A stretch of 64,000 nt of DNA. It comes from Colius striatus. Taxonomy: Eukaryota; Chordata; Aves; Coliiformes; Coliidae. The stretch lies in assembly GCF_028858725.1 (NCBI RefSeq), contig NC_084789.1, positions 40,651,211-40,715,210 of the forward strand, written 5' to 3'. The notes under the pieces are model-generated. The model made no database searches, was not told the origin of the DNA, and saw nothing but the letters and a program-made list of their open reading frames with translations. The first letter of the stretch is position 1, and the number at the start of each line of letters is the position of its first letter. Positions 11,354-21,484 of this stretch are shown here, piece after piece. Made by a program: the position numbers and the translations under genes.

Positions 11354-12290
11354 AGGACAGCCTGGGCAGGCAGTGTAGATTGTTTCCTCCCCAGGGAGAT
11401 GTTTTAAGTGTGGGGAAGCGGGGCACTTTGAGAGAGAATGCCCCAAGTCGAAGGAAAAAGAAAAGGTGATGTCATTACTGGCTTTTGAAGAAACTGAATG
11501 GAGAGATCTGGAGTTTCATAATTAGAAGTCCCATTGGGAGCCCTTGATAAATCTAAAGGTGGGATCCCAGGAAGAAGAGGTGGTCCTCTTGGTTGACACA
11601 GTAGTGGCCAGAATCTCATTAAACTTTATACCCTATGGGGCAAAGTTTTCAACAAATAAAAATCTCTGGAGTTAAAGGAGAGAGATTTTCTTTCATTTTC
11701 ATTTCTTTCATTTTCATTTCTTTCAGTTTAAACTGATGTTATTAAGATTAAGAAAGAATATAAGAACAAATAAAATCTGATAGTCCTTCTTCTGATGTTA
11801 TTTTACTTCAGTATATTGATGACTTTCTAATTTCAGGCAAAGAAAACAAAGTGGTAAAAGAAGCCACAGATTTTTTTTGTTGATTATTAAACTTTTTAGG
11901 AGACCAAGAAGTATCAAAATCCAAATTGCAATCTCTCAAAAAGGAAGTTAGATATTTTGAACATTTTATTTGTGAAGGAAAACAGAATGAATCCAGAGAG
12001 AATAAAGGGAGTTGTGGAATTTCCCTTCTTGCAAACAAACAAACAAAAAGGAATTAAGAAAATGTTTGTGATTATCTGACTATGGCCCTCTGTGAATAAA
12101 CTTTTATGCACAGAAAACAAATGGGTTAGATTCAAAATTGCTAAATGAAGAGACAAATGTTTTAACTTAAACAGAAGGAGAAGTAAAGCTAATCCAGGAA
12201 TCAAAACAAAGTGTAATCACCACTCCTGTGTTAGCACTGTCATCCTTAGGTAAACCACTTGTTTTGTTTGTCACATTAGATAGTAGATAT
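11354..12290 (+). pseudogene. gag-pro-pol fragment of the family-C provirus
   Basis: A zinc knuckle of the form C-x2-C-x4-H-x4-C is intact at 11400-11441. Protease-like sequence follows (about 11550-11660), but the D-T-G is changed. Then a deletion, and reverse transcriptase resumes with the Y-I-D-D word near 11813 and connection sequence to about 12285. This pol piece is a third copy of the one at 664, more mutated, with in-frame stops. It continues the family-C internal region interrupted by provirus B at 3909. Confidence 0.78.
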
Positions 12291-12480
12291 TAGATAGTAG
12301 ATAGTTTGTCACAGTTGCTCACCCCCCGGGACCCGACATGAGCGACCGCTCCGGACCGGCGACCCAGAGTCCGCACCCCCCGGAAGAGCTTCTGCCGGCC
12401 AGCCCCCACCTATACCCTGGGCATGACGGTTAGGATGGTATCGAATACCTGCTGGCCAGCCTGGGTCAGCTGTTCAGGCT
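12291..12480 (+). other. GC-rich segment upstream of the env frame
   Basis: A short (TAGATAGT)-type run is followed by unusually GC-rich sequence with a 31-codon frame (12338-12433). It could be the start of env or a joined foreign segment. I do not recognise the peptide. The base composition contrasts sharply with the AT-rich ERV sequence on either side. Confidence 0.4.
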
Positions 12481-13131
12481 GTGCCCTTTCCTGGTTCCTC
12501 ACGGGAATTAACTCTATCTTGGCTCAAACCAGGACACCTGGCATTTGAAAAAGGATCATATGTTTCAGGAAAAAGAATAAAAAGAGGTCTGGGTGTGTCA
12601 TTTGACAGAATCTATATTGATTCAATTGGAGTCCCCAGGGGGGTGCCTGACGAACATAAAGCACAAGATCAAATAGCAGCAGGGTTTGAATCCTTTTTAT
12701 TTTGGTGGGTGACAATAAACAAAAATATGGATTGGATAAATTATATTTATTATAATCAGCAACAATTTATAAATCATACAAGGGATGCAATCAAAGGGAT
12801 TACAGAACAACTAGATGCCACTAGTAGAATGGCATGGGAGAACAGACTAGTTCTAGATATGATATTAGCTGAAAAGGGAGGGGTCTGTGTAATGTTAGGG
12901 GACAAATGTTGTACTTTTATACCAAACAACACAGCACCAGATGGAACCATAACCAGAGCATTACAAGGACTTCCTACATTAGCAGAGGAATTGGCTGAGA
13001 CTTCAGGGATAGATAACTCTATCACAGGGTCGTTGGAATCATGGTTTGGGAAATGGAAAGAAATGGTTGCAGGGATATTGATGGCAGTTGGATGCTGTAT
13101 AGTTCCTTGTGTTAGGGGGCTTGCACAGTGA
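12481..13131 (+). CDS. Truncated retroviral Env, transmembrane subunit, 216-codon open frame
   Basis: An open frame covers nearly the whole transmembrane subunit of a gamma-type Env. A furin-like K-R-I-K-R lies at residues 31-35, a heptad-like region follows, the C-x6-C-C motif at 136-144 and a hydrophobic anchor at about 195-212. The surface subunit is missing, so the Met at 12481 is only the first in frame and probably not a natural start. A TGA after residue 216 cuts the cytoplasmic tail, whose sequence continues in the same frame to about 13300. A polypurine tract and LTR C follow. It cannot make a complete Env; whether it is expressed cannot be seen. Confidence 0.75.
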   Translation: MPFPGSSRELTLSWLKPGHLAFEKGSYVSGKRIKRGLGVSFDRIYIDSIGVPRGVPDEHKAQDQIAAGFESFLFWWVTINKNMDWINYIYYNQQQFINHTRDAIKGITEQLDATSRMAWENRLVLDMILAEKGGVCVMLGDKCCTFIPNNTAPDGTITRALQGLPTLAEELAETSGIDNSITGSLESWFGKWKEMVAGILMAVGCCIVPCVRGLAQ

Positions 13132-13325
13132 TTAATAGAAACTGCATTGTCTAAACAAATGCCCTTAGACCTGCCTCCCTACCATGAGAAAATGTTCCTT
13201 CTCAAGGAACAAGAAGAAAATCAAGAAGAACTATTGTTAAAAAATAACTGTGAAATAATGTTGTCTAACCTGGAAGAGTCATTGCAAAAAGCAACAAATG
13301 TATTTTAAAAAAAGGGGGGGAAATT

Positions 13326-14293
13326 TGTAGGAATAGGAAATATTAATGTTGTTTTTGCAGGATAGAGCCAAGGGGATTAAGAAAAAGAATTTCTAAAGTT
13401 ATCTGTTTCTTTGTACTGCTAATCAGATGCCGATGAGCTTTGAATTTTAAATTTTAGATAAGACTGGAGGGGTATGGGTGACATGCCTCGAAGTTTTCGG
13501 CTCTTGGCCTGAAAAAAACAGACTCGAAGTCTGAGAACCAGGCTCGAAGCCTGAACAACCAGCTCCAAGCCTACTTCATGCGGCGATCAACCCAGGGTCC
13601 GATTCTCAGCTGGGTGGGAAGAAATCAGTCCTACTCAATGTGAGTGATAGCAGAAATCTTCTCTTTATTAAAAGCAGGCTCTAACTTATATCCAGCAGCT
13701 TCAAAGCTAGGTCAGCAACAGCAGCTAATAGATTACATTCTCATGTTCATCCTACTTGCGGTTTCTGCCATAAGCAAGCTCCCTCACATTTTCCCATCTT
13801 GTTTTTCTCCAAAGTTGTTTTCCACCTTGAGCTGTTAGCTCGTTAGCTGAAAACAGCCCGACCTTGAAGGAGCAGAAAGCGGCCTGCTGTCTGCGCTGAC
13901 TGCGTGACAGCAACTGCTTTAACCATGGCTCTGACTCTGGTCTTGATTGTGCATTAAATTCATATAACTAGAACTCAGATTGCCTTGCCCCATCAGGCCT
14001 AACATTATACCCTGGGATCCATGTCCATTATCCCTTAACCATTCCTCCACAGTGACAAGATAAGATCCTGACAAGAACCAGACATCCCCTGAGGGGAAGT
14101 TGTAAATCTTGTAGTACCTAATTAATGGGGAAACAAGGGAGGGACCTTGCAGGCTGGATAGGGAATAAAAAGCCGAATATTGTATCTATCAGCTGTGCCT
14201 ACTAGCTAGGACACCCGCTCTTGCAAGAATGCTTAAAAGTGCTTCACTGCAGAGTCTGACCTGAGTCTTTCGAGAGAAAACTTGTTTATTACA
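13326..14293 (+). mobile_element. LTR of family C (split by a solo LTR)
   Basis: Starts TGTAGG after a polypurine tract (about 13305-13325) and ends in ACA before a primer binding site. Without the insertion it is about 394 bp. It has both a 3'-LTR context on its left (env, polypurine tract) and a 5'-LTR context on its right (primer site, leader), so it joins two proviral units. Confidence 0.8.
13484..14051 (-). mobile_element. Solo LTR of family D inserted in LTR C
   Basis: A 568 bp element begins TGCCTCG and ends TCCACA on the + strand, flanked by the exact 6 bp duplication GTGACA (13478-13483 and 14052-14057). The reverse complement starts TGTGGAGGAATGG and carries AATAAA at 13669-13664, so it is oriented on the - strand. 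A 6 bp duplication suits an ERVK- or alpharetrovirus-type integrase. Confidence 0.88.
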
Positions 14294-14295
14294 GA

Positions 14296-14313
14296 TGGGG
14301 GCTCGTCCAGGAT
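14296..14313 (+). other. Proline-tRNA primer binding site
   Basis: TGGGGGCTCGTCCAGGAT differs by one base from the classical gammaretroviral tRNA-Pro primer site. It lies two bases after LTR C. Confidence 0.88.
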
Positions 14314-14530
14314 CCCAAGTCGTCTTCCTGGGGGACCTCTGTCAGGAAGACGCATCCCGTTGATTTTAACGCTCTTGTGGATCATCGACAGGGGCTCCAG
14401 AGGAGACCAACTGGATCCTGAGACCAAGTTTGAAGGCAGACCCAGTGAACCACAGGGGGAAGGATAGGAATAGTACGCATGATCATATCGACCAGGAAAC
14501 TCTGTGCATGGACCAATGTAAGAAACAAAA
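14314..14530 (+). mobile_element. Leader fragment of a second family-C unit
   Basis: Matches the leader at about 2200-2410 base for base over long stretches, then breaks off near 14525. No gag follows, so the downstream unit is truncated. Confidence 0.7.
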
Positions 14531-14639
14531 CAAGCTTGTATAGTTTGTGGAGCCTCCCTGTCAGTTACATTTATCCATAGTTTAACCGAATACTACTTTG
14601 TCCCACTCCAGTGGTCATGATGCTGTCCCCTGGATTTCC

Positions 14640-14746
14640 AACAAACAATATCTGATTAGCAATACAAAGAAACGGTTATGGTAGAAATTCTTTGTCTTAA
14701 TCCCCTTGGCTCCATCCTGCAAAAACAACATTAACATTTCTTACAC
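14640..14746 (-). mobile_element. Antisense fragment of LTR C start
   Basis: The reverse complement matches the first about 70-100 bases of LTR C (13326 onward), ending in TTACA at 14746. It marks the right border of the dense ERV cluster. Confidence 0.7.
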
Positions 14747-16172
14747 GGGTGAATGCAGCCCCCTCTTGGGCTCCACCTGGGGGTAGGAGGAGTCGAATCC
14801 CAATCCCCCCCTATCCCTGCAGGCTGCAGCCCCCTCCAGCCCTGCCTCAGTTTCCCCATTCCTCTGCAGCACCTGCACCTTCCCCAAAAGCCACAGGGAT
14901 GGCTTTCCCACACCTGAAGAAGCTGGTGGAAGCCTCTGGACCCCTGTGTCAGCTCCTGCCTCCCCTGCTCCCTGCCAGCCCAGGCATCGCAGGGACAGGC
15001 CTAGCAGCATGTCTCACTCCTACCTGAAGGGCTCCCTCGTGTCAGTGGCTCAGCCCCACCCCAGCCCTGGCTGTCCCTGGAGCATGGGGCTGGTGGTGGG
15101 ATGGGGCTCCCCGCTGCCTCCCACCCACGCCCTGGCCCCCCAGCCCAGCAGGGTCAGCTCCCAGCCCTACTGTACTCAGTCTGGCTCCCACCCAGCTCCG
15201 TGCACCCAAAACCACCCCAACACTGAGGCAGAGGTGCTGGTGGGGGAAGGGGCAGCATAACAGGGGGGAAGAGGAGGATGATGGCTGTGGGACCCCCAAC
15301 CCAGGTAGGGCTGCAGGGAAGGGGCTGGAGTGGGATGCATAGTAGAAGGGAGTTTAGGTCCTCCTGCCCCCCCAAACTACCCTCCACCCAGGTGCTGCTA
15401 TCCCCTAGCCTGGGCAGACCCCATCCCTGTCCTCCTTTTTCCCTTCTGTGATGTGGGTGTACTGGGAGGGTGCAGAGTGGGGTATGTGTCACCTAGCACG
15501 GTTTGCCGTGGGCAGGTGGGCTGCAGGCCAGAGGGAGGCAGGGTGCACAGAAATATATGGGTGGCAGCTCCCACACCAGTTGTTCCTTCCCCCTGGGAGT
15601 GGAGCGAGTGAGGCTGGAGGGAGAGAAGTGGGCTTGTGTCCCTGGGATGGGGGATGGGCTGCAGCTGCTCCCTATAACATGTGGGTGTGGGTGGCTGCAC
15701 AGGAACTGCTCTTCCTGTCCCACCTGTGGCCAAGCCACCCAGCAGTGCAGTGTGACACTGGCCCTCCCAGGGAAGCACATGCCATCCCTGCCACTCTCAG
15801 CCCAAGCAAAGAGAGCTGTCTGCTTTCTAAAACGTCTCCCAATCTGCCACACGTGCTCCTCAGTGACAGGAATCCAAATAAACAAACCCCAAACCCCATC
15901 ACAGTGATGTCAGGCCCAGGACTCGATATAAAGACACGTTTCAGCCTTGAGGCAGAGAAAGTTACATTTAAGACATAAAGGATTCCTGCTTCTAAAACAC
16001 TGCTCTGACCTCTGAAAGGAGGCACAAAAGGTGATGTCAGTTACAGTCAACAAAGAAATAAAGGATTTCTGCTGGAGAGCTGGGCACACATGAGATCCTG
16101 AGCAGGGAGTGGGCAGGTGGGCACCCTTCCCTGGGTGCAGATGGGGACTCCTCCTCCATGGCAACTGGCCTT
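14747..16172. other. GC-rich sequence without a recognised gene
   Basis: Composition changes abruptly to GC-rich. Several long frames exist on both strands, but they lack domain signatures, overlap one another and are Pro/Gly/Trp-rich, as expected from low stop density. I see no exon with plausible homology. Confidence 0.55.
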
Positions 16173-16326
16173 GGGAAGTTGTAAGTCTTGGAGTACCTAA
16201 TCAACGGGGAAACAAGGGAGGGACCTTTTTGGGATAGGGAATAAAAAGCCAAATAATAATAATAAAAGTGCTTCACTGCAGAGTCTGACCTGAGTCTTTC
16301 GCGAGAAAACTGGTTTGTTTCTTACA
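16173..16326 (+). mobile_element. 3' fragment of LTR C
   Basis: Matches the last about 150 bases of the LTR at 13326-14293, including the aataaaaag signal and the U5 end TTTCTTACA. No second LTR or duplication is seen. Confidence 0.75.
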
Positions 16327-17265
16327 CCGGGCAGGGGGTGCTGAGGCCTATGTACCTGCACCCCCCACGCTGCTGGTGTCTCTGTCCCTGACACTAGTGC
16401 AGGACACTGGATGTGGGGCACCAGCCTGGGAGTGCTGGTGGCCAGGCTAGGGGGGGCCAGTGTGCCCAGCCTGTGCCCCAGACCACTGTGTCCCGCTTTC
16501 AGCAGCAGTTCATTCTTTGTGGGCAGTGTACCCCAGTGTGGTGGTGCCCGGGGAGCCTCAGCCCTGGCTTGGCATGGATCTGTGGCCAAGGGGCTGTGGG
16601 ATGGGCTGGGGCTGCTGGGGGAACGCTCTAGTCGGAGTGCCTTGACAGGACCCTGTGGGGGCACTGAGGTCCCACCACAACATCCCTGGGGCACCCAGGC
16701 ACAGCCCTCTGGGCACTTGCTCAGAGCCTGGGGTTGAGGATTGCTCCAGTGCTGGGTGAGGGAGTGGTGCATGGTCCAAAGGTCGTGGCAGAGGCTGTGT
16801 GCTGGCACTGCTAGGCACTGCTGCCACTGTCGGCCCCTCTTCTCACTGGGCTGCACCATGCCAAAACACCTTCTGAGCCCAGTGATGGGCACCGGCACAG
16901 TGGCTGCCCCAATAGTTGCTGCTGGCACCTGCCCTCAATGTCTGCCTCAGTTTCCCTGTTGCCCTGAGCCATGTCCTGGTTTGCCTGGGGCCATTGGGTG
17001 TGCCAGAGCCATGTGTCACTGCTCAGGTCCTGCCCTTCTAGCCCTTCTGCCCCTGTGCATGATCCTCCTGGGCCCCGGCTACCCTGGGGGGGCTACGAGT
17101 CAGCCCTGGATGTGGGGAGGGCTCAGCATGGGGCTAGGCATCTCTCCATGTCACTCTGGGAAGGAAGGTCGCTGCCCTTGGCCACCCGCTGCTCTGGGCA
17201 TGGGGCCTCTGGGTGTGTTGTTGGGGCAGAGTGCCCATGCCTGACCCCCTCCCTATCTCCCCCAG
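16327..17265. other. Unassigned GC-rich sequence upstream of the RAPGEFL1-like exons
   Basis: The N-terminal exon(s) of RAPGEFL1 would be expected here, but I could not find a matching segment. Open frames are present without recognisable content. Confidence 0.5.
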
Positions 17266-17344
17266 AGTCACTGCTGGATGACATCGTGCTCACACACTCA
17301 CTCTTCCTGCCCACCCAGCGCTTCCTGCAGCAGCTGCACCAGCA

Positions 17345-18176
17345 ATATCCTTGGGGGGCAGGGGGAGGGCGTTGGGGGTGCCATGAGGGTGGGCACAAGG
17401 GTGCAATGGGGAAGGGTCCAAGGTTGGGCACAGGGAGGGTGTGAGTGTGGTGGAAAGGTGAACATGAGAGTGCAAGCAGGAGGGCCTCAGGTAGGCATGA
17501 GGGTGGCACAAGGGTGGATATGGGGTTGCAAGGAGGAGAGGGGCATGGGGATGGCAGAGTGCTGTGGGGGGGCACAGGGGAGCAGCAAGGAGGGAATTGG
17601 GATGCCATGATGGTGGGGTGATACCAGGGTGGGCATGAAGACACTCACAAGTGGCCAGGGTGCAGTGGGTGCTGGTGAGTGCCTGGGGTCCCTTCCCACT
17701 GTGATTGTCCCCCTGGGCACTGGTGAGGCTGCACCTTGAGTGCTGTGTTCGGTGTTGGGCCCCTCACAGCAGCTGAGGGAATGGGGATGTTCAGCCTGGA
17801 GAAGAGGAGGCTGAGGGGAGACATGAGTCCTCTGCAACTCCCTGACAGGAGTTGACAGGCTGTGGTGAGGTGGAGGTTGGTCCCTTCTCCCAAGTAACAA
17901 GTGACAGGACAGGAGGAAACAACCTCAAGTTGCCCCAGGGGAGGTTTAGATTGGAGCTGAGGAAGAACTTTTTCCCTGAGAGAGTTGTCAGCCCCTGTCC
18001 CAGGCTGCCCAGGGAGGTGGGAGAGTCCCCATCCCTGGAGCTATTGCAAAGCCGTGGAGCTGAGGTGCTGAGGGCCATGGGTTAGTGGGCACTGTGAGGG
18101 CAGGGGGTGAATTCCATGAGCTTAAAGAGCTTGTCCAACCAAAATGATTCTGTGTGTCTCCTCTTTGACATGTCAC
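17345..18176 (+). other. RAPGEFL1: Candidate U12-type AT-AC intron
   Basis: No GT donor follows the Leu-His-Gln codons. The sequence there is ATATCCTT, the canonical minor-spliceosome AT-AC donor. The downstream exon joins in frame after a terminal AC (18175-18176), with a branch-site-like TCTTTGAC at 18162-18169. The join gives His-Phe-Val, close to the family sequence. The branch-to-acceptor distance of about 8 bases is short. Most of the intron is a CR1 copy. Confidence 0.65.
17690..18155 (+). mobile_element. CR1 3' fragment
   Basis: A 5'-truncated CR1 non-LTR retrotransposon. It has the typical 3' region (GTTCAGCCTGGAGAAGAGGAGG-type word near 17788) and ends close to AATGATTCTGTG, a variant of the octamer tail. 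It lies in the putative AT-AC intron. Confidence 0.8.
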
Positions 18177-19004
18177 CTTTGTGCTGGTCATGGACAGCCC
18201 CACGCTGCGCTGGGAGGACGGAGCCAGGCTGCGGTGCAAACAGGCTGTGCTGGCCGTGCTGCTGCATTTCCTTGAGACCTACAAGGGGCTGCTGCAGGAG
18301 GAGGAGAGTGCCAGTAAGGTGATCAAGGTGGGTGCCCTCTCCTCATGGCCCCACAGCCCCCCCCCCACCCCCTGTCCTGAGCCCCTCTTGCCCCATCAGG
18401 AGCTTTACCTGTTCATCATGGACACATCCCTCCACCACGACCTGGAAGATGAGATCATGAAGCTGCACCAGCTTGTGGAGACTGTGGAGCTCAAGTGAGG
18501 GGGAAAAAGGAGATCCCTGGGGGGAGGGCAGGGGGTTCCTGTGGGTCAGGGGGTCCCCAGGAAGGACCAGGAATTGTATTCTCTGGGGATGCCCTGGAGC
18601 TGGAGGGGTCATGAGCTCATTAACAGCCCTTGTGTAATGAGTAAGGACTCATTACACGGCGGTAAACAAAGCGGAGGCAAGGCTCGTTTATTCGCGGCTT
18701 TGCGGCCGATTGAGGTAATCCGGGGCTTCCTGGAGCACGGGGATTGGAGGACAAGCGAGGAGAGCCGCCAGGACCAGGCAGCTCTCGTGAGGGGGACGGT
18801 CTTGCCGGGAGGTGGAGCCGCAGCAACCGCGGGGGATTTAAACGTCTCCCAGGGAGCGTGAGCGATTAGGAGTGTGGTGGCAGTTTGTGCAGGCACGGTG
18901 AGTAGGGAGGACGGGCAGGGAATAACCCCGCGTCCCTTTTAGAGAAGCAGACGTCAGAGAAGTGCCCCAGCTTCAACCTAGCAAAATGGTGAGCCAGGGC
19001 TCAG

Positions 19005-19993
19005 GTGGATAAAACTTATTTGAAGGTCAATGCATCCACCCAGACTGGGCCAGCTAGTAGAGAAGCTTCGGTCCAGGTGGAATGCAGGGAGAGTTTAGAC
19101 TGCTTAGGGACCTATGCCTCTGAGGCAAAAATGTGTCACAGGTGCCCTCAAGTTCAAGAACTGCAGTGCCTGGTGAAAGAGCTGCAGGAAACTGTGAGTA
19201 GGTACTGTAGTATTGGAAGTGGGGGAAGAAGTGGAGATAGATGGAGACTTCCACAATCAGGTGCAAGCCTCCAGTGAATCCAATAAGTCATGGACCCTGG
19301 TTACAAAAAAAAGAAAGGCAAAGGCTCATCTTCCAAGCCCTCCTTCCAGAGTGCCCACTACGAATAAGTATGAGGCACAGGCAACAAGGGACTTTGATGA
19401 GCAAGCTCCAAGAGGGGAAAAACCCAATAAACAACCCATCAGCTGCTCCACCTGCAGTAGGTAATGGACATGGCAGGAAGAGGTGAAGGGTGCTTGTTGT
19501 GGGTGACTCGCTCCTAAGGGGCACTGAGAGACCCATCTGTGGAGCAGGTAGGGAGTCAAGAGAGGTGTGCTGCCTGCCTGGGGCCAAGGTCAGGGATGTG
19601 GCCGAGAGAGTGCCACGGCTCATCAGGGATGCAGACTACTACCCCCTGCTTGTGTTCCATGTAGGTATGAATGATGTCATGAGGCATGACATCTCTGGAG
19701 TTGAGGTGGATTTTAAATCCTTGGGGGAGCAGGTAAAAGGTAGAGGGGCTCAGGTTATTTTCTCCTCTATCCTGTTCACTGGTGATAAAGGAGGAGTTTG
19801 TAATGGAAAAATCAGCCAAGTGAACTCCTGGCTGAGAGGCTGGTGCCGGCAGGAAGGCTTTGGGTACTTTGACAATGGATCCTTCCTTGGGGACTACAGC
19901 TTCATAGGATGGGATGAGATTCATCTCTCCCGTAAAGGCACTGGATTATTTGGGAGTAGGCTAACAAATTTAATAAAGAAGTCTTTAAACTAA
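19005..19993 (+). pseudogene. CR1 ORF1 (coiled-coil start and SGNH esterase domain)
   Basis: Two open segments. The first (19005-19277) has a Cys-x2-Cys-type and leucine-rich start. The second (19490-19993, 167 codons) is the esterase domain of CR1 ORF1. It has the G-D-S-L word at residues 5-8, G-M-N-D in the middle and D-E-I-H-L-S near the end, so Ser, Asp and His of the triad are all present. The stretch between the segments is shifted in frame, so ORF1 as a whole is broken. Confidence 0.75.
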
Positions 19994-20199
19994 GGGACTT
20001 GGGAGGTGGGGGGAGAAGCAAAACAGAACAAGCTGACCCCTCTAGCTGGGAAACAGGGCAGGACAGGGAACACAATGATAAGTGCCCTTCATCTGTGCAC
20101 TGGGCTGAGATACGGAAGGCTCACCACCCTGAGAAAGAACCAAACAGCGGAGGAACCTCCTGCACCCGCCCAGGGGAACATGTGTGTTTGAGTAAGCCC

Positions 20200-21484
20200 C
20201 TGTGCTGCCTCTACACCAATTCACACAGCCTGGGGAATAAGCAAGAGGAACTGGAGATGTGGGTGCAGATACGGGGCTACAACCTCGTGGTCACAGAGAC
20301 ATGGTGGGACAGCTGCCATGACTGGAGCACAGCCATGGAGGGTTATGTATTGTTCAGGAAAGACAGACTGACAAGGCATGGAGGTGGAGTTGCTCTCTAT
20401 GTGAGAGAGCAATTAATGTGTACTGAACTGTGCCTGGGTGGGGATGAGGAGAGTAGAGTGCTTATGGGTAAAAATTAATGGCCAGGGCAAGGCAGGTGAT
20501 ATTGTTGTAAGGAGACCGCTACAGACCACCTGATCAGGAGGAGGATGTGGATGAGGCCTTCTACAAACAGCTGGGAGCTCCCTCACAATCACAGTCCCTG
20601 GTCCTCATGGGGGACTTCAACCACCCTGATATTTGCTGGGATAGCCACACAGCCAAGCACACGCAGTCCAGGAGGTTCCTACAGATTGCTGACGACAACT
20701 TCCTGTCACAGATGATCGAGGAACCAACAAGGAGGGGTGTGCTGCTGGACCTGGTACTGACGAATAGAGAGGGCCTGGTTGGGGATGTGAAGGTTGGAGG
20801 CAACCTCGGCTGCAGTGACCATGAGATGGTAGAGTTCAAGATCCTGTGTGGAAGGGGCAGAACACAAAGCAGGACCGTGACCCTGGATTTCAGGCGAGCC
20901 GACTTTGGCCTCTTCAAAGATCTACTTGGACGGATCTCATGGGATATGATTCTAGATGGTAGAAGTGCCCATGAGAGCTGGTCAATCTTCAAGCAGCACT
21001 TCCTCCAAACCCAGGATCAGTGTGTCCCAACGCGCAAGAAAGGAGGAAAAGGAGGTAGGAGGCCTCCATGGATGAGCAGGGATCGGTTCTGGGGCCAGTC
21101 TTGTTCAACATCTTCATCCATGACCTGGATGAGGGGACAGAGTGTATCCTCAGCAGGTTTGCTGATGACACCAAACTGGGAGGACTGGCTGATTCCCCAG
21201 AAGGCTGTGCTGCCATTCAGCAGGATCTCAACCAGCTTGAGAGTTGGGCAGAGAGGAACCTCATGAGGTTCTACAAGGACAAGTGCAGAGTCCTGCATCT
21301 GGGAAGGAACAACCCCATGCACCAGTACAGGCTGGGAGTCGAACTGCTGAAGAGCAGCTCTGCAGAGAGAGACCTGGGAGTCCTGATTGATAATAAACTA
21401 AATATGAGCCAGCAATGTGCCCTCGTGGCCAAGAAGGCCAATGGCATTCTGGGATGCATCAAGAAGAGTGTGGGCAGCAGGTGA
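20200..21484 (+). pseudogene. CR1 ORF2 (endonuclease and C-terminal reverse transcriptase remnant)
   Basis: The endonuclease is recognised by N-S-H-S-L-G-N-K-Q-E-E-L, E-T-W-W-D and G-G-G-V-A-L-Y-V near the start. G-D-F-N-H-P-D, L-D-L-V-L-T-N and C-S-D-H-E follow in a second frame (20547-21100). After an internal deletion near 21075, the reverse transcriptase palm and thumb follow (21068-21484). Confidence 0.8.

Noticed and set aside
12481-13131. A complete, functional Env or syncytin-like gene
   Set aside because: There is no surface subunit, no natural start and the tail is cut by a stop. Only the transmembrane portion is open.
1-14530. Avian leukosis-type (alpharetrovirus) provirus
   Set aside because: The primer site is proline-type or unassigned, not tryptophan-type. 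The gag matrix, capsid and C-x6-C-C Env features are gamma-like, and provirus B has a 4 bp duplication.
14731-17644. Many long open frames on both strands between the ERV cluster and the RAPGEFL1-like exons
   Set aside because: They overlap each other, are Pro/Gly/Trp-rich and lack domains, which is what GC-rich DNA with few stop codons gives. No splice-consistent chain was found.
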